From Microbacterium schleiferi (lineage in GTDB: Bacteria; Actinomycetota; Actinomycetes; Actinomycetales; Microbacteriaceae), in assembly GCF_020781975.1 (NCBI RefSeq), contig NZ_JAJGNI010000001.1, positions 372,001 through 436,000 on the forward strand: 64,000 bases of DNA, in the 5' to 3' direction. Made by a program: the position numbers and the translations under genes. This document shows positions 34,900 through 43,802 of the stretch, piece by piece. Under the pieces are notes generated by a model. The model was given only the letters and a program-made list of their open reading frames with translations. It made no database searches and was not told the origin of the DNA. Within the stretch, counting starts at the first letter, position 1. Each line of letters opens with the position of its first letter.

Positions 34900-35842
34900 C
34901 TTGTGCGTCTTCGTCTTTCCGGGGACGACGCGTGATGCTTCGAGCTGCACCGCCGATAGCTGTCGTTCCTTTCGAGACACTGCTGCCGATCGCGCTCGCG
35001 CCCCGCCCCACGCCTGTGCTCACCGCAGAACCGGCGCGGCGCACGACCGAAACTGCCGAGTGCTCGATACGGCGGGCGCCCGGCAGCGGCTCGGTTTCTG
35101 GGGGTAACGCTTGCGGCGGAATACCGAAGGCTCGGCGGGATCCCGTGAGGACCCGCCGGCCGAGAATGTGGTTGCCGGCGCCGCCGATTGCCGCGCCGAT
35201 GCCGAACGGGAGAGCCTTGCCAATCCAGGACGCTCCGCCCCGGGCGGCGAACTGGCGGACGAAGGTGGTCTTGAGGCGATCGACGATCGGCCCCATCGCT
35301 GCCTTCGGGATCGTCTTGGTGACCATCTCGCCCCAGTAGGTCGAGCGCGTCGGTCCGCGACCGGTCGCCTGGTTCGCCAACTGCGAGACGAGGTCGACGC
35401 CTTCCTGGCCGAGCATCAGTGTCAGCACGAGCGCACGGGCGCGGTTGGGATCGGACACCGGGATGCCGTGCACTTCCGCAACTGACTGCGCGAAGAGGGT
35501 GGTCGCCTCGAGGAACCCGATGGTCTCGACCCCGCTGAGGGCGAGAGTGACGCCGGTACCGATGCCCGGAACCACAGCCGTGGCCCCCACCGCCGCGCCT
35601 CCGGTGGTCACGGCGGCCAGGTACCGGCGCTCAAGAGTGCGGATGATCTGCGCGGAGGTCGCGTTCGGTTGGCGAAGGCGGATGCTGCGCAAATGAGCCA
35701 GAACAACGGGCCGCTGAATTGCCAGCACGCGATCGAGCGCTCGGATGAACATCGGGTGCTCGTCCGACCCTTCCGGAGGGAGCCCACCTGACCAGGGGGC
35801 GTCATCCGGTAGCGAATGGATCTGATGGACCTTGTCGGCCAT
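34877..35842 (-). CDS. Uncharacterised protein with glycine-rich hydrophobic core
   Basis: 321 aa; no firm family. The layout recalls EcsC-like proteins: a helical N part (LDRVLAIQRPVVLAHLRSIR), a Gly/Ala-rich hydrophobic stretch at about 78-110 (GGAAVGATAVVPGIGTGVTL), a helical middle, a second such stretch near 215 (IGKALPFGIGAAIGGAGNHI), and a basic Ser/Gly tail with repeated VSxG/GASAIGSS units. This could be a membrane-associated or lipid-contacting protein; no catalytic motif is visible. TAAGAT six bases before the ATG suggests a leaderless start. Convergent with htrA. Confidence 0.7.
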   Translation of the reverse strand: MADKVHQIHSLPDDAPWSGGLPPEGSDEHPMFIRALDRVLAIQRPVVLAHLRSIRLRQPNATSAQIIRTLERRYLAAVTTGGAAVGATAVVPGIGTGVTLALSGVETIGFLEATTLFAQSVAEVHGIPVSDPNRARALVLTLMLGQEGVDLVSQLANQATGRGPTRSTYWGEMVTKTIPKAAMGPIVDRLKTTFVRQFAARGGASWIGKALPFGIGAAIGGAGNHILGRRVLTGSRRAFGIPPQALPPETEPLPGARRIEHSAVSVVRRAGSAVSTGVGRGASAIGSSVSKGTTAIGGAARSITRRPRKDEDAQATDAAPE

Positions 35843-35848
35843 GGGGCG

Positions 35849-35854
35849 ATCTTA
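35849..35854 (-). promoter_or_regulatory. -10 box, leaderless promoter of the 34877-35842 gene
   Basis: TAAGAT on the minus strand, six bases before the ATG at 35842. Confidence 0.5.
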
Positions 35855-35920
35855 AGCGCTCCGGCTGGGCATCCGCCTGGCATCGAGTGTCATCGGGGGG
35901 CTGAGGCGGAGGTCGATTGA

Positions 35921-35926
35921 TAGTTT
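35921..35926 (+). promoter_or_regulatory. -10 box, leaderless promoter of the ABC exporter operon
   Basis: TAGTTT, six bases before the GTG at 35933. Confidence 0.5.
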
Positions 35927-35932
35927 GGAGCG

Positions 35933-37222
35933 GTGACTGAGGCGACGGATCTTCCCGACGAGTCCTCCGGCGAGTCCGGCGAGACCCCGGGGGAGGGATC
36001 CGCGAAGAAGCCCGCGTCGCCGCGCGCGCCACGCGCCCCGCGAAAGACCTCCAGTTCACGCGCACCCGCTTCGAAGACGTCGGGCTCCAGTCCCCGCGCG
36101 CCACGGCGCCCTGCGGCGCAGCGACCCGCGACTGCGCGGAAGCGCCCCGCCGCAGCACCGAAACCCTCTGAGTCGGAGGGCACGCCGCCCCCTGCGCCCG
36201 AGGACGCCGCGGTCGATGGCACGCCGGTCGATCCTGCGCTCGAGGCTGCGCTGGAATCCATCGCAGCGAGCGAGACCCGGGATGAGGTCGACCAGATTTC
36301 CAGTTCGGACGCCGACGAGGCAGCCCTGGAACAAGACGAGCCTGCCCCAGCAGACGAGCCCGCCCCGGAAGATGACGCTGTGGCGGATGACCCCGTGGAT
36401 GCTGCCGAGCAGGCAGTAGCCACGATCACCGGGTCGACAGACCTTGTGCCCGTCGAAGCAGACGATGCGGCGCTGGTGCTGCGCGGCATCCGGAAGTCAT
36501 TCGGAGATCTGCAGGCGCTGGACGGGATCAGCCTCGAGGTCCCCGTCGGCAGCTTCTATGGGATCGTGGGGCCCAACGGGGCGGGAAAAACGACGACCCT
36601 GTCGATCATCGCGGGCCTGCTCCGCGCCGATTCGGGCGACATCACGATCGCGGGCGTGGATGCCGCGGCCAAGCCCGTCGCAGCCAAGCGCCTCATGGGT
36701 GTGCTTCCTGACCGGTTCCGCACCTTCGACCGGCTGACCGGCCGCCAGCTGCTCTACTACTACGGCGCACTGCGGGGCCTCCCGCCGGCCGAGGTCGAGC
36801 GGCGCACCATCGACCTTGCCCGCGCGTTCGATCTGACAGAGTCGCTCGGCCGGGTCGTGTCGGATTACTCGGCGGGCATGTCCAAGAAGATCATGCTCGC
36901 CGGTGCTCTCATCCACTCGCCCCGCGTCCTGGTGCTCGACGAACCGTTCGAAGCCGTCGATCCGGTCTCGAGCGCGGCGATTCTCGACATCTTGCAGGCG
37001 TACGTCGCGCACGGCGGGACAGTGATCCTCTCCAGCCACGGGATGGAGCTCGTCGAGCGGGTGTGCTCGCGCGTCGCCGTGATCGTCGCCGGTTCCCTGG
37101 TGGCAGAGGGCACGATCGACGAGGTGCGTGGCGAGGTCAGCTTGGAAGAGCGGTTCGTCGAACTCGTCGGCGGGGCGGGCGAGCTGGAGGGCCTCGAGTG
37201 GTTGCACACGTTCTCCGACTGA
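35933..37222 (+). CDS. ABC transporter ATPase with long disordered N-terminal extension
   Basis: 429 aa. Residues ~1-175 are low complexity, first basic and Pro/Ala-rich (with a repeated PRAPRAPRK-type pattern), then strongly acidic. A normal ABC domain follows: GPNGAGKTT (Walker A), a signature reading YSAGM instead of LSGGQ, VLVLDEPFEAVDP (Walker B) and the switch His in ILSSHGMELVE. A plain ABC ATPase of this type is ~240-300 aa, so the extension is unusual. Partner of the membrane protein that begins inside its last 25 bp. Export of an unknown substrate, or membrane assembly, is inferred from the two-gene layout. Confidence 0.88.
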   Translation: MTEATDLPDESSGESGETPGEGSAKKPASPRAPRAPRKTSSSRAPASKTSGSSPRAPRRPAAQRPATARKRPAAAPKPSESEGTPPPAPEDAAVDGTPVDPALEAALESIAASETRDEVDQISSSDADEAALEQDEPAPADEPAPEDDAVADDPVDAAEQAVATITGSTDLVPVEADDAALVLRGIRKSFGDLQALDGISLEVPVGSFYGIVGPNGAGKTTTLSIIAGLLRADSGDITIAGVDAAAKPVAAKRLMGVLPDRFRTFDRLTGRQLLYYYGALRGLPPAEVERRTIDLARAFDLTESLGRVVSDYSAGMSKKIMLAGALIHSPRVLVLDEPFEAVDPVSSAAILDILQAYVAHGGTVILSSHGMELVERVCSRVAVIVAGSLVAEGTIDEVRGEVSLEERFVELVGGAGELEGLEWLHTFSD

Positions 37223-38766
37223 GGATCGCGCTGCTGCTGGGTGCTTTCCGGGGAGATCCGCAGAAGGTCACGCGAGGAATCGTCGGTGCGCTGCTGTTGC
37301 TGGCGGCGACGGTTGCCGCCTGCTGGTCGCTGCTGCGCGTACAAGAGTCCTCGACCGCAGCTGTCGGGGCCATCACCATCTTCTGCGGTGCGACCCTCAC
37401 GCTCGCCTTCGCCGTGGCGCCCATCGTTTCCGCGGTGACCGATCCGCTCGATCCGCGTCGATTCCGTGTCTTCGCCCTGGCTCCCGAGCCTCTCGCGGGA
37501 GCGCTCGCGCTCGCGGGGCTGTTCAGCGTCCCCGTCCTGGGCCTGGCCGCCCTCGCGGTGTGTGCGGCTGTTGTCTGGGTCGCCGCCGGAGCCACCGTCG
37601 GTGCGGCGATCATCGCCGTTGTGATTGGGGTGGCGACGTGCGTACTGTTTGCCCGCGTCGCGCTCGGGGTTGCCGGCATCATCTTCGGTGATCGCCGCTC
37701 GCGAGAACTTTCCGGCCTTCTTCTGGTCGCGGTACTGGTCATCGTCGTCCCGGTGGGCGTCTTCCTGGCGTCCCTCGATTGGCGCGGCACCGTTCCTGGC
37801 CCGTTGCAGCAGGTCGTCGACATCCTGAGCTTCACTCCCATCGGCGCTGCGTGGGCGTTCCCACTGTTGTTCACGCGGGGCGACGCATCCGGCGTTCTCG
37901 CCCTGATCATCGCTCTGGCAACCGTTGTCGCGCTGGGGTTTGCGTGGCTCGCGCTGGTGCGTCACTTCCTCTCGAGCATCGAAAAGCCCCTGACCACGCG
38001 CGAGCGGGGCGGACTCGGTTGGTTCAGCGTCGTCCCGGGGACCCCCGGGGGAGCCGTCGCAGCTCGGAGCCTGGTGTATTGGCTGCGCGACAGGCGCTAC
38101 CTCGTGAACACACTCGTGATCCCCGTCGCAGCGGTGGCCACTGTCGTGCCGCTCCTGATCGCGGGGGTCCCCGCGAACGTCGCGGCGCTCGTGCCGATCC
38201 TGTTCGTCGCGCTCTTCTTCGGCTGGTTGCCCCACAACGATCTCGCGTACGACTCGACGGCGATCTGGATGCATGTAGCGAGCGGCCTGCGGGGCTTGCC
38301 CGACCGCGTCGGGCGCCTCGTTCCGATCCTGGTCATCGCCATCCCCGTGCTGGCCATCGGCATCCCGATCTCTGTCGCCCTCCATGGGCGATGGGCGATC
38401 GCGCCGGCGATCGTCGGCGTGTGCGCGTCGCTGTTCTTCTCGGGGCTCGGCCTGTCGAGTATCGCCTCGGCGGCGTCGCCTTACCCCGTCACACCTCCGG
38501 GCGAGAGCCCGTTCCAGCAGCCGCAGCGCACCGGGTCGAGTGGAGCTGTGCCCCAAGCCCTCGTGATGATCGGCGCGCTCGCCGTGTCAGCACCGAGCCT
38601 GTGGTGGACCTGGCTCGCGCTCACGCGCACGATCGAGGCGGCCTCGCTTGCCCTGTGGGTGGGGGTTGCTACCGGTCTTGTCGTGCTCGTGTTGGGCGTC
38701 GCCATCGGGGCAGCGGTCTTCACCCGACGAACCGGGCGGATCATGGAGTTCGCCGAGGCATCCTGA
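37198..38766 (+). CDS. ABC-type membrane protein (permease partner)
   Basis: 522 aa with about twelve hydrophobic segments and no soluble domain. The GTG start (MVAHVLRLRIALLLGAFRGD) overlaps the ATPase gene by 25 nt and is preceded by GGAGGG. Gene order and segment pattern fit the two-component ABC transporters with a large duplicated permease. Substrate unknown. Co-transcribed with the ATPase. Confidence 0.82.
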   Translation: MVAHVLRLRIALLLGAFRGDPQKVTRGIVGALLLLAATVAACWSLLRVQESSTAAVGAITIFCGATLTLAFAVAPIVSAVTDPLDPRRFRVFALAPEPLAGALALAGLFSVPVLGLAALAVCAAVVWVAAGATVGAAIIAVVIGVATCVLFARVALGVAGIIFGDRRSRELSGLLLVAVLVIVVPVGVFLASLDWRGTVPGPLQQVVDILSFTPIGAAWAFPLLFTRGDASGVLALIIALATVVALGFAWLALVRHFLSSIEKPLTTRERGGLGWFSVVPGTPGGAVAARSLVYWLRDRRYLVNTLVIPVAAVATVVPLLIAGVPANVAALVPILFVALFFGWLPHNDLAYDSTAIWMHVASGLRGLPDRVGRLVPILVIAIPVLAIGIPISVALHGRWAIAPAIVGVCASLFFSGLGLSSIASAASPYPVTPPGESPFQQPQRTGSSGAVPQALVMIGALAVSAPSLWWTWLALTRTIEAASLALWVGVATGLVVLVLGVAIGAAVFTRRTGRIMEFAEAS

Positions 38767-38838
38767 CGGCCCACCTGAAACGGCTGTTCCTGCGGCATTC
38801 GAGCCGCGAGAACCCGAGCCGCGGCCGGATGCCCGGAC

Positions 38839-38844
38839 TACACT
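38839..38844 (+). promoter_or_regulatory. -10 box, leaderless promoter of the DUF3039 gene
   Basis: TACACT, eight bases before the ATG at 38853. Confidence 0.6.
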
Positions 38845-38852
38845 GACTGTCC

Positions 38853-39119
38853 ATGAGCACTCCGCTGGACAGCCCCGACCAGGGCGGACTTGCGACCCTC
38901 GATCGCGAGCTCGAAGAGCTCCTTCGCGAAGAGACCGTCGAACCCGGGGACCACGAGCGGTTCTCGCACTACGTCAAGAAGGACAAGATCCTCGAGTCGG
39001 CTCTGACCGGCAAGCCGGTCAAGGCGCTCTGCGGCAAAAAGTGGACCCCCGGGCGCGACCCCGAGAAGTTTCCGGTGTGCCCGACGTGCAAAGAGATCTA
39101 CGAGCGGATGAAGAACTGA
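38853..39119 (+). CDS. DUF3039 protein
   Basis: 88 aa, the full length of this small actinobacterial family. An acidic helix (LDRELEELLREETVEPGDHE) leads into a compact domain with CGKKWTPGRDPEKFPVCPTC, whose three Cys plus His may bind zinc. No function is established. Convergent with pncB, 18 bp apart. Confidence 0.92.
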   Translation: MSTPLDSPDQGGLATLDRELEELLREETVEPGDHERFSHYVKKDKILESALTGKPVKALCGKKWTPGRDPEKFPVCPTCKEIYERMKN

Positions 39120-39137
39120 GCCCACCCGCTCACGTAG

Positions 39138-40466
39138 TCAGCCCGTCTGGTAGGCGGTCTCGAGGGCGGGCTCCGAGCGGCTGAGCGCGAGAGCCGTCAG
39201 AGGGAGTTCGGCCCGTACGCGTGCGTGGTGTTCACGGGCGGCGCTGACTCCGCCGGGTCCCTCGGCTGCTGCATCGATCTCGCCGTGGGCGACGAGCGGA
39301 ACCTGCAGGGCGCGGGCGTTCGACGGCGGCGTCGGCGTTTCGGTGTGCTCGAAGCCTTCGGTGACGACGATGAGTTCCTCGCGGGCGATTCCGTGCTCGA
39401 GGATTCGGAAAGCCGTCTTCCGCCCGCCCAGCGACGCCTTGGCGGTCGAGGTCTTCGCCACCGGGATCCACGCACCGGCGGCATCCTGGCGTGCCACGAG
39501 CTTGTAGACCAGGCCCGCCGTCGGCGAGCCCGAACCGGTGGCCAGCGCCGTACCGACGCCGTACGCGTCCACCGGGGATGCCGCCAGCGCGGCGATCGCA
39601 AACTCGTCAAGGTCGCTTGTGACGGTGATGCGCGTGTCGTGAGCACCCAGGGAATCGAGTTGCCGCCGGACCTGCGCCGCGACGATCGGGAGGTCCCCCG
39701 AATCGATCCGCACCCCGCCCAGCCCCGTTCCGGCGACCCTGATCGCTGTGTCCACGCCCGTCTCGATGTCGTACGTATCGATGAGAAGTGTGGTCTGGTC
39801 GCCGAGGGCCCGCAGTTGCGCCGCGAACGCGTCGGCTTCGGTGTCGTGGAGCAGCGTCCAGCTGTGCGCTGCAGTACCCATGGTCGGGATGCCCCACCGG
39901 CGCCCGGCCTCCAGATTGCTCGTCGCGCCGAATCCCGCAATGAATGCCGCCCGCGCGGCAGCGACGGCCGACCATTCGCCGGTGCGCCGTGAGCCCATCT
40001 CGGCGAGGGGCCGGTCACCGGCGGCGATGCTCATGCGTGCCGCCGCGGCAGCTACCGCGGAGTCGTAGTTCAGGACGCTCAGGGCAAGGGTCTCCAGAAT
40101 GACCGCCTCAGCAAAGGTGCCCTCGATCGTCAGCAACGGCGACCCCGGGAAGTACAGCTCGCCCTCCCGGTACCCGTGAATCGACCCCGTGAAGCGGTAC
40201 TCCTCGAGAAAGCGCAGGGTCTGGGCATCCACGACCCGCTCGTCGCGCAGGAAACGCAGCTCGTCGTCGCCGAACCGGAAGTCGCGCAACAGGCTCAGCA
40301 GCCGCCCAGTGCCCGCCACGACGCCGAACCGGCGGCCGCCGGGCAGGCGTCGCGCGAAGACGTCGAACACGCAGCGGCGCGAGGCGGTGCCGTCGTGGAG
40401 GGCCGCATCGAGCATCGTCAGTTCGTACCGGTCGGTGAGCAGTGCCGTGCTGACGGATGCTGTCAT
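39138..40466 (-). CDS. pncB: Nicotinate phosphoribosyltransferase
   Basis: 442 aa. ATP-dependent first step of the Preiss-Handler NAD salvage route, nicotinate + PRPP to NaMN. Typical regions: TDRYELTMLDAALHDGTASR at the N-terminus, MGSRRTGEW with the region around the phosphorylated His, GTAAHSW, LLIDTYDIETGV and VRIDSGDL. Divergent from murI, the neighbourhood also seen in mycobacteria, but clpS, which I recall between pncB and murI there, is absent. Confidence 0.93.
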   Translation of the reverse strand: MTASVSTALLTDRYELTMLDAALHDGTASRRCVFDVFARRLPGGRRFGVVAGTGRLLSLLRDFRFGDDELRFLRDERVVDAQTLRFLEEYRFTGSIHGYREGELYFPGSPLLTIEGTFAEAVILETLALSVLNYDSAVAAAAARMSIAAGDRPLAEMGSRRTGEWSAVAAARAAFIAGFGATSNLEAGRRWGIPTMGTAAHSWTLLHDTEADAFAAQLRALGDQTTLLIDTYDIETGVDTAIRVAGTGLGGVRIDSGDLPIVAAQVRRQLDSLGAHDTRITVTSDLDEFAIAALAASPVDAYGVGTALATGSGSPTAGLVYKLVARQDAAGAWIPVAKTSTAKASLGGRKTAFRILEHGIAREELIVVTEGFEHTETPTPPSNARALQVPLVAHGEIDAAAEGPGGVSAAREHHARVRAELPLTALALSRSEPALETAYQTG

Positions 40467-40473
40467 GCGCGTC

Positions 40474-40479
40474 AGCCTA
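40474..40479 (-). promoter_or_regulatory. -10 box, leaderless promoter of pncB
   Basis: TAGGCT on the minus strand, seven bases before the ATG at 40466. Confidence 0.6.
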
Positions 40480-40544
40480 GTGAAGCGGCCGCCGCGGCAT
40501 CCATCCCACTCCGCCGCCCGGCGGCTGGGAGACGAGCGCTGGCG

Positions 40545-40550
40545 TAGGCT
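40545..40550 (+). promoter_or_regulatory. -10 box, leaderless promoter of murI
   Basis: TAGGCT, eight bases before the GTG at 40559. Confidence 0.6.
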
Positions 40551-40558
40551 GGTGCACC

Positions 40559-41377
40559 GTGAACAACGCGCCGATCGGGATCTTCGACTCCGGTGTCGGC
40601 GGGCTCACCGTGGCACGGGCCATCTCCGATCAGCTGCCTCGCGAGTCGCTGCTATACATCGGTGACACTGCCCATTCGCCCTACGGACCCAAGCCCATCG
40701 CCGATGTGCGTCGGTACTCGCTCGAGGTGCTCGACACCCTCGTCGCGCAGGGCGTGAAGATGCTCGTGATCGCCTGCAACACCGCGTCCGCCGCGGTACT
40801 GCGCGATGCGCGCGAACGCTACGACGTCCCCGTCGTCGAGGTGATCGGGCCTGCCGTCCGGACGGCGATGTCGACGACCCGGTCGGGGCGGATCGGGGTC
40901 ATCGGCACCAGCGGCACGATCGGCTCGCGCGCGTACCAAGACATGCTCGAGGTAAATGACCGCCTCACGGTGTTCGCGCAGGCGTGTCCGCGCTTCGTCG
41001 AGTTCGTCGAGGCTGGCGAAACCGACACGCCCGAGGTGCTGGCCGTCGCCGAGGAATACCTTGCGCCGCTGCGGCACTCCGGCGTCGACACGCTCGTGCT
41101 CGGTTGCACGCACTACCCGTTCCTGAAGGGTGCCATCAGCTATGTGATGGGACCGGATGTCTCACTCGTCTCCAGCGACACCGAGACGGCCAACGACGTG
41201 TACCGGCAGCTCGTGAGTCGGGATCTGTTGGCGGCAACGGATGCTGCTGCAACCCACACGTACGAAGCAACCGGTGATTCGGCTGACGAGTTCGTGCGCC
41301 TTGCCCACCGGCTCATGGGCCGCGAGGTGCGAGACGTGCGCCTCGTGCAGACCGGAGCCATCGACCTGCGGCCCTGA
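40559..41377 (+). CDS. murI: Glutamate racemase
   Basis: 272 aa. Supplies D-glutamate for peptidoglycan. The two catalytic cysteines are visible in IACNTASAA (about residue 73) and [10 protein letters not shown] (about 184). The N-terminal [15 protein letters not shown] is diagnostic. First gene of a murI-rph-rdgB run; 60 bp separate it from rph. Confidence 0.95.
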   Translation: MNNAPIGIFDSGVGGLTVARAISDQLPRESLLYIGDTAHSPYGPKPIADVRRYSLEVLDTLVAQGVKMLVIACNTASAAVLRDARERYDVPVVEVIGPAVRTAMSTTRSGRIGVIGTSGTIGSRAYQDMLEVNDRLTVFAQACPRFVEFVEAGETDTPEVLAVAEEYLAPLRHSGVDTLVLGCTHYPFLKGAISYVMGPDVSLVSSDTETANDVYRQLVSRDLLAATDAAATHTYEATGDSADEFVRLAHRLMGREVRDVRLVQTGAIDLRP

Positions 41378-41437
41378 CCTGCCGCACTGACCGCCGCTTC
41401 GCCCGACGCGGAGCACCGACCCGGAAAGAGAACCCGC

Positions 41438-42178
41438 ATGAGCGAGATCACCCGCGCTGACGGTCGCACCATCGACCAGTTGCGTCCTGTCACGATCGAA
41501 CGAGGCTGGTCCGCCCAGGCAGAGGGATCAGCGCTGATCAGCTTCGGCGGAACCCGCGTGCTGTGCACGGCATCCTTCACCAACGGTGTGCCGCGCTGGC
41601 TCACCGGCAAGGGCAAGGGCTGGGTTACCGCCGAGTACGCGATGCTGCCTCGGGCCACCAACGATCGCAACGACCGCGAAAGCGTCAAGGGCAAGATCGG
41701 TGGCCGCACACACGAGATCTCTCGCCTGATCGGCCGGGCGCTGCGGGCAGTGGTCGATACGAAGGCGCTCGGTGAGAACACGATCGTGATCGACTGCGAC
41801 GTGCTGCAGGCCGACGGAGGAACCCGAACCGCCGCCATCACGGGGGCCTACGTGGCGCTCGCCGATGCCATCGAATGGGGGCGGCGCAAGAAGTTCATCG
41901 GTCAGAAATCGCAGGTGCTGCTCGACTCGGTGGCTGCCGTCTCGGTCGGCATCATCGACGGTGAGCCGATGCTCGACCTGGCCTACGTCGAGGACGTCCG
42001 CGCCGAGACCGACATGAACGTCGTGGTGACGGGGCGCGGGTTGTTCGTCGAGGTGCAGGGCACTGCCGAGGGTGCGCCCTTCGACAAGCGGGAGCTCGAT
42101 GCGCTTCTCGAGCTGGGGCTGTCAGGCTGCGCGACCCTGCGTGACATTCAGACCGACACCCTCGCTTCGGGTGAGTGA
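41438..42178 (+). CDS. rph: Ribonuclease PH
   Basis: 246 aa. Phosphorolytic 3'-5' exoribonuclease trimming tRNA precursors. Signature sequences: [37 protein letters not shown], the phosphate-binding region [11 protein letters not shown] (GRALRA) and [28 protein letters not shown] precedes the ATG. rdgB begins 4 bp after the stop. Confidence 0.96.
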   Translation: MSEITRADGRTIDQLRPVTIERGWSAQAEGSALISFGGTRVLCTASFTNGVPRWLTGKGKGWVTAEYAMLPRATNDRNDRESVKGKIGGRTHEISRLIGRALRAVVDTKALGENTIVIDCDVLQADGGTRTAAITGAYVALADAIEWGRRKKFIGQKSQVLLDSVAAVSVGIIDGEPMLDLAYVEDVRAETDMNVVVTGRGLFVEVQGTAEGAPFDKRELDALLELGLSGCATLRDIQTDTLASGE

Positions 42179-42182
42179 CCGG

Positions 42183-42800
42183 ATGCCGCAGCAGATCGTC
42201 CTGGCAACCCACAATCCCCACAAGGTCGCCGAGTTCGGCCGGATCGTCGCGGCGACCCGCCCCGACCTGCACGTCATCGGCTACGACGGACCCGAGCCCG
42301 TCGAGGATGGCGTCAACTTCGCCGAGAACGCCCTGATCAAGGCGCGGGCAGCTGCCCGCCACACCGGGCTTGCAGCGCTCGCCGATGACTCCGGCATTGC
42401 CGTCAGCGTGATGGGCGGTGCGCCGGGGATTTTCTCGGCATACTGGGCGGGCCACAAGAAGGATGCCGTCGCGAACATGCATCTGCTGCTGGATCAGCTC
42501 TCCGACATCGCGGACCCGCACCGGAAGGCATCCTTCGTGTCGACCATCGCGCTGGTCGTCCCCGAACCGGGGTCGACCGCCTTCGCCATGGAGCATGTGG
42601 TGGAGGGGCGCTGGCACGGGCGCCTTGCCACCGAACCGCGCGGCGACGGCGGGTTCGGTTACGACCCGATCTTCATCCCCGACGGCCAGGAAGCGGGCGC
42701 GGAGCGCACGGTAGGCCAGTGGAGCCCCGAGGAGAAGACCGCAGCGTCGCACCGCGCCCAAGCGTTCATCGCCCTCGCGCCGCTGTTGTCGGTGCTCTGA
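42183..42800 (+). CDS. rdgB: XTP/dITP diphosphatase (non-canonical purine NTPase)
   Basis: 205 aa. Removes ITP/XTP from nucleotide pools. HAM1 family motifs: LATHNPHKVAEF at the start, NFAENALIKARAA, ALADDSGIAV and GDGGFGYDPIFIPDGQ, ending TAASHRAQA. The start was taken at the ATG directly after rph. Third gene of the murI-rph-rdgB operon. Confidence 0.95.
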   Translation: MPQQIVLATHNPHKVAEFGRIVAATRPDLHVIGYDGPEPVEDGVNFAENALIKARAAARHTGLAALADDSGIAVSVMGGAPGIFSAYWAGHKKDAVANMHLLLDQLSDIADPHRKASFVSTIALVVPEPGSTAFAMEHVVEGRWHGRLATEPRGDGGFGYDPIFIPDGQEAGAERTVGQWSPEEKTAASHRAQAFIALAPLLSVL

Positions 42801-42874
42801 CACACGGCCCGGAAGCGAGAATCAGACTCGTTCCCGATTGGGCGCAGAGCGCCGCCGCGGGCTTCTCTCGCCCC

Positions 42875-42880
42875 TACGCT
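42875..42880 (+). promoter_or_regulatory. -10 box, leaderless promoter of the CDF transporter gene
   Basis: TACGCT, seven bases before the GTG at 42888. Confidence 0.6.
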
Positions 42881-42887
42881 GGGTGCC

Positions 42888-43802
42888 GTGCATGATCACG
42901 CTCCCGGCATCCGTGGCGCGAGCAACCGTCGCCTCCTGACTGCCTCGCTCACGATCACCTCCGTCGTTCTGGTCGTCCAGGTTGTCGGTGCGTTCCTGAG
43001 CGGCTCGCTCGCTTTGCTGGCCGATTCAGTCCACATGCTCACGGACACCGCGGCCCTCGTGATCGCGCTCATCGCGAGCATCGTCGCGGCTCGGCCGGCT
43101 ACCGACCGGCAGACCTACGGCTACCAACGCGCCGAGGTTTTCGGCGCCTTGATCAACGCCGTCCTGCTGATCGGCCTGTCAGCGTGGATCGTCGTCGAGG
43201 CGATCCAGCGCCTGCTCGACCCGGGTGAGGCCGAGGTGCGCGGCGGCATCATGCTGATCGTCGCGATCGTCGGACTTCTTGCCAACGCCGCGGCGATGTG
43301 GCTGCTTTCTGCCGCGCAACGTACGAGCATCAATGTCCGCGGCGCCTACCTCGAGGTCCTCGGCGATCTGCTGGGTTCGGCGCTGGTCATCGTCGCAGCG
43401 ATCGTCGTGCTGCTGACGGGGTGGCAGGCAGCGGATGCCGTTGCGTCGCTGTTGATCGCGGCTCTCATCGTGCCGCGCGCAGTCGGGTTGCTCCGCGAAG
43501 TGTTCCACGTCCTGTCGGAGTCGGCGCCGAAAGGAACGCACGTTGCCGACATTCGGGAACACATCCTCTCGGCAGATGACGTCGTGGCCGTGCATGACAT
43601 CCACGTGTGGCAGCTCACCCGCGGAGCTCCCGTCTTCACCGCTCACGTCGTCATCGATCCCCATGCCATCGCCGCTGGACGCTCGGGCGAAATCCTCTCG
43701 CGCCTGCAGACATGCCTTGCCTCACACTTCGACGTCGAGCACTCGACCTTCCAGCTCGAGCCCGCCGGTCACGTCGATTCGGGCGACGCCACTCACGCCT
43801 AG
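42888..43802 (+). CDS. Cation diffusion facilitator (Zn2+/Co2+/Cd2+-type) transporter
   Basis: 304 aa. Six membrane segments with the HxxxD metal site in TM2 (LADSVHMLTDTAAL) and its partner in TM5 (HVLSESAPKG precedes the cytoplasmic domain), then a ferredoxin-like C domain (VVAVHDIHVWQLTRG). An RQTYGYQRAEVFGALINA loop is typical of the zinc group. Efflux of zinc or a similar ion by proton antiport is expected. Stop overlaps the ligD stop by 4 nt (convergent). Confidence 0.93.
   Translation: MHDHAPGIRGASNRRLLTASLTITSVVLVVQVVGAFLSGSLALLADSVHMLTDTAALVIALIASIVAARPATDRQTYGYQRAEVFGALINAVLLIGLSAWIVVEAIQRLLDPGEAEVRGGIMLIVAIVGLLANAAAMWLLSAAQRTSINVRGAYLEVLGDLLGSALVIVAAIVVLLTGWQAADAVASLLIAALIVPRAVGLLREVFHVLSESAPKGTHVADIREHILSADDVVAVHDIHVWQLTRGAPVFTAHVVIDPHAIAAGRSGEILSRLQTCLASHFDVEHSTFQLEPAGHVDSGDATHA

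Noticed and set aside
36865..38556. 563-codon open frame antisense to the ABC membrane protein
   Set aside because: Composition (Arg, Asp, Gly, Gln runs) is the mirror of hydrophobic codons on the coding strand; no start signal.
42811..42834. Terminator after rdgB
   Set aside because: The GGAAGCGAG/CTCGTTCC stem needs a bulge and has no T-run; too weak to list.
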